Assembly (NCBI GenBank): GCA_002309335.1
Contig: DBXH01000060.1
Coordinates: 1 to 27,265 of the forward strand
Length of the DNA: 27,265 bases
DNA from: Bacteroidales bacterium UBA1217
Lineage (GTDB): Bacteria > Bacteroidota > Bacteroidia > Bacteroidales > P3
Direction of reading: 5' to 3'
Shown: in pieces, positions 21,817 to 27,265 of the stretch
Numbering within the stretch: the stretch's first letter is position 1
How the letters are laid out: each line of letters starts with the position of its first letter
Notes under the pieces: model-generated
The model's database searches: none
What the model saw: the letters and a program-made list of their open reading frames with translations, nothing else
What the model was told of the DNA's origin: nothing
Made by a program: the position numbers and the translations under genes

Positions 21817-23409
21817 ATGGCAACTACTGGCAAGCATACAATCACCCTCGCGACGGCATTATGGCTGGTGCTGATGACGACCATCGTCGTCATCGTGGCA
21901 TTCTGCCATTTCCCCGACGGGGCCGATTGGAAGTGGTGCATCCCTCTCGAAGGCCGCTTCCATATACCGATGATGCTGGCAGGTGCGGCACTGGTGGGGC
22001 TCATAGCCTTCGTCTGCTTTAAGTGCTGCAAAGGCTGTGAGATAAGGCGTGGACGCCTGCTGGCGGTTTCGGGCGTCGTCACCATCGTGCAGATAGTGTT
22101 GATGTATAGCTACTATGTCCACACAAACTGGGATGTGCAGCAAGTGACCGGCGTTGCCAAAGCGATGGCCACAGGAGGCGACATCGATGAGTTCAGCAGC
22201 TATTTCAGGTGGAATCCCAACAATCTGTTTCTGTCGCGCATCTTTGCCGCCGTGTTCTTCCTTACGGGACCTCTGTGGGGAATGAAGGTGACGCTGTTTC
22301 CGCTGCTTGTGCTGCAGAGCGTAGGTGCTTGCCTTACAGCACTGATGCTTGTACAGACAGCAATGCATATCTGGCACCGAAAGAACTGTGCCATACTGAC
22401 ATACGTACTCTATCTGCTCCTCGTGTGGATGTCGCCGTGGTGGTCCATCCCCTACTCCGACATCTGGGGGCTGATGGTTGCCGTTGCGATACTCTGGACG
22501 GCCACGACGCTGCCGTTCAAACGCCTGTGGCTGAAGCTGATGATTCTCGGCGCGGCTACCGTTGTGGGCTACTATATACGTCCACAGACGGTGTTTGTTC
22601 CGCTGGCGATGGTGATAGTTGGAGGGCTGAAAGGTTTAAAAGGGTTAAAGGGTTATAAAGGTTTAAAAGGTTTTAAGGGAATGCTTAGACCGTCGGGGTT
22701 TGTGCTGGCCGGCATTGCGTCGGGATTTATCATTGTCAACGTTGCAATGATTGGCTGTCCGCTGCATCTGCACACCTCGAAGGCGCTCGGACCTACACAC
22801 TACTTGATGCTGGGTGCCAACTATCAGAGCATTGGCATCTACAGCGCACAAGATGTGGACTTTTCGCGCAGTCACCCTAAAAAGAAAGAGCGCAAGAAGG
22901 CTGAGATGCAGGAGACTTTGAGGCGCTATCGTGCCCTTGAAGCGAAGGGCACGCTGATATTGTGGGGGCGCAAGAACCTGCTGAATTTCAGCGACGGTAC
23001 GTTCTACTGGGGGCGTGAAGGCAACTTCTTTAAAGAGGTGCCGGAACGCAGCGGTGCCGTGGCCAAGCTGACACGCAGCCTGTTCCACAGGCGCGAGGGC
23101 AGCGGCAGCAACTACGTTGGCTGGAGCGTGTACGCCACGTCGTTGTGGTTCGGTATCGTCGTCTTGTCGCTCTTTGCCGCACTTCCGAGACGGAGAGGAG
23201 CCATCAACATATCAACAGATAAACAATTCAACAAATCAACATCCATCATCGAAGCCGTAATGCTTGCAGTACTGATGCTAATCCTGTTCCACACGCTTTG
23301 CGAGGCGCGGGCACGCTACCTGTTCTGCTTTACGCCACTGTTTGTGCTCATTGCCGTAGAGGGCGCAAGGAGATTGTTCCCAGATCGCCATCAAGGCTGT
23401 AACGGTTGA
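21817..23409 (+). CDS. Polytopic membrane protein, GT-C glycosyltransferase-like
   Basis: The protein has 530 residues with about ten to twelve hydrophobic segments. After the third segment the periplasmic loop reads HTNWDVQQVTGVAKAMATGG, then YFRWNPNNLF at about 129-138. The WD, YF and PNN pattern is typical of GT-C-fold glycosyltransferases that use lipid-linked sugars, with Asp106 as the candidate catalytic residue. A six-fold 9-nt repeat encodes GLKGLKGLKGYKGLKGFKG at about 269-287, in a loop. A second A+T-rich in-frame patch (23202-23249) encodes INISTDKQFNKSTSI. The start is ATG 21817; a GTG at 21799 is possible. The 3' end overlaps the convergent hydrolase gene by 62 bp. The substrate is unknown. 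Confidence 0.8.
   Translation: MATTGKHTITLATALWLVLMTTIVVIVAFCHFPDGADWKWCIPLEGRFHIPMMLAGAALVGLIAFVCFKCCKGCEIRRGRLLAVSGVVTIVQIVLMYSYYVHTNWDVQQVTGVAKAMATGGDIDEFSSYFRWNPNNLFLSRIFAAVFFLTGPLWGMKVTLFPLLVLQSVGACLTALMLVQTAMHIWHRKNCAILTYVLYLLLVWMSPWWSIPYSDIWGLMVAVAILWTATTLPFKRLWLKLMILGAATVVGYYIRPQTVFVPLAMVIVGGLKGLKGLKGYKGLKGFKGMLRPSGFVLAGIASGFIIVNVAMIGCPLHLHTSKALGPTHYLMLGANYQSIGIYSAQDVDFSRSHPKKKERKKAEMQETLRRYRALEAKGTLILWGRKNLLNFSDGTFYWGREGNFFKEVPERSGAVAKLTRSLFHRREGSGSNYVGWSVYATSLWFGIVVLSLFAALPRRRGAINISTDKQFNKSTSIIEAVMLAVLMLILFHTLCEARARYLFCFTPLFVLIAVEGARRLFPDRHQGCNG
22624..22677 (+). repeat. Six tandem 9-nt repeats in frame inside the GT-C-like gene
   Basis: Six units of the form GGN-YTN/TWT/TTT-AAR encode Gly-Leu/Tyr/Phe-Lys six times. 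The units are A+T- and purine-rich compared with the G+C-rich gene around them. Each is a whole number of codons, so loss or gain of units keeps the frame. Confidence 0.85.
23202..23249 (+). repeat. A+T-rich degenerate repeat inside the GT-C-like gene
   Basis: CATCAACATATCAACAGATA, AACAATTCAACAAATCAACA and TCCATCAT make up a run of ATCAACA/TTCAACA words of about 8-9 nt. It encodes a hydrophilic loop (INISTDKQFNKSTS) between two membrane segments. Its style matches the patches in the macroglobulin gene. Confidence 0.5.
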
Positions 23410-24826
23410 AATGTGTTGAGTCGTAATAAGTATTGAAAGGGATTTCAGGGATGCTGGTGTTTAGATATGGTTTATAGTCTATCTGCTGGTATTCGCGTTG
23501 GCGGTCGGGCAGGTTCTTGGTGTCGATGCCCTGCGGATTTGAATACCTTATATTGCGGCGGTCAAATTTCTGCCTGCTCATTAGCGGAGCCGAGACCTCG
23601 AAATGGACGTTGTAGTCGTTGCTGTAAAGCGTGAAACGGCCGTTGCTGTCGGTATAGGTGTTCATACCCACCGACCAGTCGTCGTTCCATCCTCGGATAA
23701 CGGCACCTTCGACAGGTTTGCCAGTGGTCTCGTCGACCACCTTTCCATTGAGACGGATATTGCTGTAAGCAAGCATATTGCGATAGTTCGTCGGCGGAAA
23801 GCCGTCGCTGTCCACGCCGACACCAAGGCACATCTTGCCGAGATGCCACACCAGCTTCACAGCCGGTTTGCGTTTTCCGTTGCAGTCACTAAGACCTGTG
23901 TACTGCGCTTCGAAATTGACACCTTGCGGATTGTCCTGAAATTCCCACCAGCCAAAGCCTATGGCACCATTGATGTAGGCGAAACGGTAGGTGTTCCACA
24001 TATACTGTTCCTGCCATTCGTAGGGCACCGAGTCGTTGTCGGCAGGCAGACCTGTCTCGCCTATCATCCAGGGCTTGCCGCAATAGTGGCTGTACCACCA
24101 CATCTCGGAGAAGACGCGCAAAGGGTGGTAGGTGTGCATCTCTATAAAGTCGACTGAAAGCATAGCGGGGTCCCATTCAAAGACCTCGATGGGCTCGGCC
24201 GTGGCGATAGTGAAAAGTTGATGGGGCGCATACTGGCGCACCCAGTGGCGCCATTGTGACACCAGACAGACAGCATCCATCTTGTCGCGTTCCGGCTCGG
24301 GATCGAAATAGAGAGGCTCGTTGAAGAAATCGTAGGCCCACAATGCGGGCATATCGGCCAAATGGCGCAATAGGCCTTTGGTGTAGCTCTGCCAGTAGGG
24401 TTCGAAGGGAGTCTTGATGAGCAACATCACGTGAAGGCCAGCGCTGTCGGCCTTCTGTATTGCGCGACGTGTGGCGCGAAACATCGCGGCGCTATCCATA
24501 TCTTGGTCAAGCACATCGAGACAGAGACGGATGGCGTTGAAGTCCCACGCGGCAATGGTGTCGAAATGCTCTTCGATGGAGTTGCCGTGATAGTAATCGG
24601 CTGGCACCACCTCGAGTGAGTCGCCAACCTTATGTATGAACGCCTTATAGTTGAGCATCTTGGGAAACCATTCTTCTCCATCGAGGACAAAGTGCCCGTC
24701 CTGAAGGCCTACATAACCTTCGGTTATCGGCGGCAATGAGTCGTTGTATAGAACCGATGCATCATCGCTGCGATGACACGACAGCAACAATGCAAAAGCC
24801 ACAGACAACAATAGTATACGTTTCAT
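23348..24826 (-). CDS. GH5-like glycoside hydrolase lipoprotein with CarboxypepD_reg domain
   Basis: The protein has 492 residues. The lipoprotein signal is MKRILLLSVAFALLLSC with Cys17. Residues about 40-345 form a TIM-barrel hydrolase of clan A type. The acid/base candidate is Glu170 in AYDFFNEP after the fourth strand, and the nucleophile candidate is Glu257 in WMIGETGLPA after the seventh. EMHTYHP and FGWWEFQD are further aromatic substrate-site segments. A CarboxypepD_reg-like beta domain follows (about 358-425, GKVVDETTGKPVEGAVIRGW). It is probably surface- or periplasm-anchored and acts on a beta-linked polysaccharide; the exact substrate cannot be read. Its start overlaps the stop of the upstream membrane-protein gene by 4 bp (ATGA 24826-24823). 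Confidence 0.85.
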   Translation of the reverse strand: MKRILLLSVAFALLLSCHRSDDASVLYNDSLPPITEGYVGLQDGHFVLDGEEWFPKMLNYKAFIHKVGDSLEVVPADYYHGNSIEEHFDTIAAWDFNAIRLCLDVLDQDMDSAAMFRATRRAIQKADSAGLHVMLLIKTPFEPYWQSYTKGLLRHLADMPALWAYDFFNEPLYFDPEPERDKMDAVCLVSQWRHWVRQYAPHQLFTIATAEPIEVFEWDPAMLSVDFIEMHTYHPLRVFSEMWWYSHYCGKPWMIGETGLPADNDSVPYEWQEQYMWNTYRFAYINGAIGFGWWEFQDNPQGVNFEAQYTGLSDCNGKRKPAVKLVWHLGKMCLGVGVDSDGFPPTNYRNMLAYSNIRLNGKVVDETTGKPVEGAVIRGWNDDWSVGMNTYTDSNGRFTLYSNDYNVHFEVSAPLMSRQKFDRRNIRYSNPQGIDTKNLPDRQREYQQIDYKPYLNTSIPEIPFNTYYDSTHFNRYSLDGDLGTISLRPLRQ

Positions 24827-27114
24827 AACCAGCGTTCTTTAATTCTTATTATTTCATCTTTCAGCGGTATGTTGTCGATATAGCGCTGCCCGTCGACGAA
24901 AGGCACGTGCATGCCTTCAGGACGCACCAACAGGTGATGGAACATCACCGGAGAAGGGCGCATTTCCCGATTGCGCATCACTATACGAAGCCGATCACAG
25001 CCGTCGGGCAGTGACGTATGCAGGCGTATCAGACCTTCGTTGCGGTCGATGTCGACAATGTCGAGCAGCACATCGGCACACCAGCCAAATAGTTGGCTCT
25101 CCTCACCTCCTGCTGTGGCAAAGACCTTGATATCCGAGCGGCTGTACTGGTCGTCGAGGATATGCGACATCCAGAAGCTTATCTCCACATCGCCCGAAAG
25201 CGTCAGCGGCCCGTCGTATACAGTCGTCCATTGATGAATATCTCCTTCCACTGTGTCGGGTACAACGAGTGCCGCCGAGCGGTAATCAAAACCGTCCGTC
25301 GAGGCGGTGTCGTAAAGAGTTTCCAACTCGTCGCTCGTCTGCATTCTGACAATACGCAGAACATCAGGATGAAGCGAATAGAGCTCCATCTCGTCGAGCA
25401 TCATAAGCGTGTCGGCGTAATGCAGAATCATCTTCTCAGCATCGGACAGCAGGTCCTTGTCTTTGGTTACTGCAAGCAGAAGGAGCCTGTCGTCGGGCAA
25501 AGAGTCGGGCAGTCGCAGAAAATCGAATGCCGTTCGCGACAGGGCTATGCAGTCCCACGCTTGGCGGATATTCGACCGTGCACTCTCGTTGCATACCAGT
25601 GGCAGACCTGTCTTCATTGACAGCAGGGCGCTGCGAGCAAACATACGGTCCTGCGAGGGCAGATAGACCAACTCGCTGCCGGCATTGAAGACGGGCAGCG
25701 TCAGAATGGCTTGATACTGGGATGTATCTATATCTTTCACCCATTGGTTCTGAGGCAGTTGGTTGTCGTAGTCGGTCCATTCAGCCCATTGGTTTGAATA
25801 CCAGGCTTTGTTGTACCAGTTGTAGGCGGTGGCTTCAGCAGCCATAACAACGAGGGCAACGACAAGCACCACTTTGCGGAGAGTCTTTGGATTCGACTGC
25901 ATCCAACGGAATAGCCCATAGAATGCCACAATATTGATGACATAGACAAACAGCCACACAAAGCGTCCCTGGGCGCGGAACTGCGCCAGCGGTCCGATAC
26001 AGGCAACGACATTGCGCGGGAACCAGTTGAGCGGCACCCCGCAGGCATAGAGCATCAGCAACGTAGCGATGAACAGAAACAGGTTGAGTTCGCGGCTGTC
26101 GGTGGGGCGTAGCAGCAAAGCATAGCGTTTCTTGACAAGATTGCAAAAGAAGCAGTAGAGTATCAACACTATGGCGACAACCGCCACAAGACCTACATAG
26201 TTGCGCGCTTCCCATTGCACCCGCGCGAACAACTTGCTGTCTTCCCAAAAATAAGGACGTCCGTAAGGGAAGAAAACGCCCTCTATCCTACCCTGATAGG
26301 TAAAAAAGCCTGACGGCACAGCGGTGCGCTCACCGTCGGGCATCCCCACGTGCGACAAGACATAGAACACACCAAGCGGCACTATCAGCCCAAGCAAGGC
26401 GGCAATACTGATTTTACGCCAAAAATCTTCCTTGCACCATTCAAGGTCGCGACGGCGGAAAAAAACATACGCCAACTCGCCTACGGCGACAACGGCATAA
26501 AACACAAGATAATAGGGATGGCACAATGCGAACCACAGCATCGACACGCCTATCGCCAAAGCCCAACCCCACGCGCCGCTGCGAAGATGGCGCAGCGTGA
26601 AATAGAGCAGCATAGGAATGGCACAGTAGTAGCTCAGCGACATATGTGCCCCAATGCGCTGCAGCTGGGGCGACATCAACGTGATCAGCATAGCCACCAC
26701 GACAGAATACCACACCGGCAACTTCAACTCGCGCAGCAGCAGGTACAGGAACAGCGCGCATAGGACTATGGACAACAGTGACATAAGGTTCATCAGCGGC
26801 AGCACAGCTCTTTCTGTATGCTGAACGCCGGCATCGCGCAACCATTGCAGAGGTGCTGCAATCAAGGGATGCAAGCCTGTGAAGGTGTAATACTCGCCGT
26901 ATGGATAGTTCATAGCGTGCGAGACGGCCATACCATCGTCGTAGGCGACGTGGTATGATGTTGTATAGACGTCTTTTATCAGGTCTTCGCTACCTGTCGA
27001 GAAGAACTGTGTGTTCCAATGTGTCAGCCAGCCGAAGCCCCAAAAGAGGCCTATAAAAAAAACAGAAAGGGCGACGGTCGCGAGGCCGCCGCCCCAATGT
27101 GTTTTATTAATCAT
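24823..27114 (-). CDS. Large polytopic membrane protein with C-terminal soluble domain (GT-C / YfhO-like)
   Basis: The protein has 763 residues. About 11-12 membrane segments fill residues 1-440, beginning TVALSVFFIGLFWGFGWLTH in the translated N-terminus. The first large loop has acidic and aromatic residues (EDLIKDVYTTSYHVAYDDGM, then NYPYGEYY) in the position where GT-C enzymes carry their catalytic acid. Residues 440-763 are soluble and beta-rich, with a closing segment like a carbohydrate-binding sandwich (DGPLTLSGDVEISFWMSHIL). The architecture resembles large bacterial membrane glycosyltransferases. Coupling to a GH5-like lipoprotein gene suggests a role in making or remodelling an envelope glycan. 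The start ATG is at 27112-27114, 13 bp after the M16 gene stop, so all three genes may be co-transcribed. Confidence 0.75.
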   Translation of the reverse strand: MINKTHWGGGLATVALSVFFIGLFWGFGWLTHWNTQFFSTGSEDLIKDVYTTSYHVAYDDGMAVSHAMNYPYGEYYTFTGLHPLIAAPLQWLRDAGVQHTERAVLPLMNLMSLLSIVLCALFLYLLLRELKLPVWYSVVVAMLITLMSPQLQRIGAHMSLSYYCAIPMLLYFTLRHLRSGAWGWALAIGVSMLWFALCHPYYLVFYAVVAVGELAYVFFRRRDLEWCKEDFWRKISIAALLGLIVPLGVFYVLSHVGMPDGERTAVPSGFFTYQGRIEGVFFPYGRPYFWEDSKLFARVQWEARNYVGLVAVVAIVLILYCFFCNLVKKRYALLLRPTDSRELNLFLFIATLLMLYACGVPLNWFPRNVVACIGPLAQFRAQGRFVWLFVYVINIVAFYGLFRWMQSNPKTLRKVVLVVALVVMAAEATAYNWYNKAWYSNQWAEWTDYDNQLPQNQWVKDIDTSQYQAILTLPVFNAGSELVYLPSQDRMFARSALLSMKTGLPLVCNESARSNIRQAWDCIALSRTAFDFLRLPDSLPDDRLLLLAVTKDKDLLSDAEKMILHYADTLMMLDEMELYSLHPDVLRIVRMQTSDELETLYDTASTDGFDYRSAALVVPDTVEGDIHQWTTVYDGPLTLSGDVEISFWMSHILDDQYSRSDIKVFATAGGEESQLFGWCADVLLDIVDIDRNEGLIRLHTSLPDGCDRLRIVMRNREMRPSPVMFHHLLVRPEGMHVPFVDGQRYIDNIPLKDEIIRIKERWL

Positions 27115-27127
27115 TGAGATTTAAGGG

Positions 27128-27265
27128 TTAGTATCCGAACACCTCGTCGAGGGTCAGTTTCTTAACTTTTCCAAACTTGGCCAGCTTGTTGAAGTCGATT
27201 TCGCTTTCCTTGCCAAGTACAAGGTAGAACTTCTTCTGACCTTTGATGTACTGCTTCTGGAAGTT
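27128..27265 (-). CDS. M16 family (insulinase-type) zinc peptidase, C-terminal 45 residues
   Basis: The frame is open from the window edge to TAA 27130-27128. The readable end, YIKGQKKFYLVLGKESEIDF, then NKLAKFGKVKKLTLDEVFGY, matches the C-terminus common in Bacteroidales M16 peptidases: a beta strand ending VLG or VGD, then a short helix with a final hydrophobic-Phe-Gly-Tyr. The zinc site (HXXEH) would lie outside the window, so activity cannot be judged. It is the upstream neighbour of the large membrane-protein gene, with 13 bp between them. Confidence 0.75.
   Translation of the reverse strand, partial: NFQKQYIKGQKKFYLVLGKESEIDFNKLAKFGKVKKLTLDEVFGY

Overview
The window looks like chromosomal DNA of a Bacteroidales bacterium (phylum Bacteroidota). 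The signs are promoters of the TTTG-N19-TAnnTTTG type upstream of tRNA-His and of the methyltransferase genes, weak or absent Shine-Dalgarno sequences, many signal-peptide and lipobox envelope proteins, carboxypeptidase-regulatory-like (CarboxypepD_reg) inserts, a very large alpha-2-macroglobulin protein, and housekeeping genes (infB, trpS, M3 and M16 peptidases) of Bacteroidales type. I cannot assign a genus.

Layout. 1-1245: the 3' end of infB, a four-helix-bundle (23S rRNA intervening-sequence type) protein gene bounded by degenerate 8-nt repeat arrays, and tRNA-Arg(CCT) with a terminator. 1293-6019: an A+T-rich defence block between tRNA-Arg and tRNA-His. It holds a three-gene HaeIII/NgoPII-like operon (m5C methyltransferase, HaeIII-family endonuclease, and a second m5C methyltransferase with an extra C-terminal domain), bracketed by a 41-bp direct repeat that is itself a promoter. 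A GIY-YIG nuclease with a probable RAMA domain follows. 6284-7442: promoter, tRNA-His(GTG), terminator and trpS. 7561-13737: a giant secreted alpha-2-macroglobulin-like gene interrupted by one in-frame TAG. 13738-17128: a repeat-rich spacer, a coiled-coil lipoprotein gene (minus strand) and a divergent M3 metallopeptidase gene.

17430-20719 (minus strand) is an A+T-rich run of five exported proteins: one made of CxxCxGxG knuckles, a lipoprotein, an OmpA-domain protein and two small unknown proteins. Two of these genes carry near-identical leader sequences. A 435-bp non-coding stretch with a long imperfect inverted repeat follows. 21155-27114 holds a YqiA-like esterase, a GT-C-like membrane protein, and a minus-strand pair encoding a second large membrane protein and a GH5-like lipoprotein. 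The window ends in the 3' end of an M16 peptidase gene.

The defence block is the best candidate for a system of interest. A GGCC-type restriction enzyme is served by two related methyltransferases that keep the same three arginines in the recognition domain. One of them carries an uncharacterised C-terminal domain, and a probable modification-sensing nuclease sits next door. A second theme is short-period degenerate repeats (8, 9 and 11 nt) found between genes and also in frame inside genes. All functional statements rest on reading motifs and remembered family sequences; no search was run.
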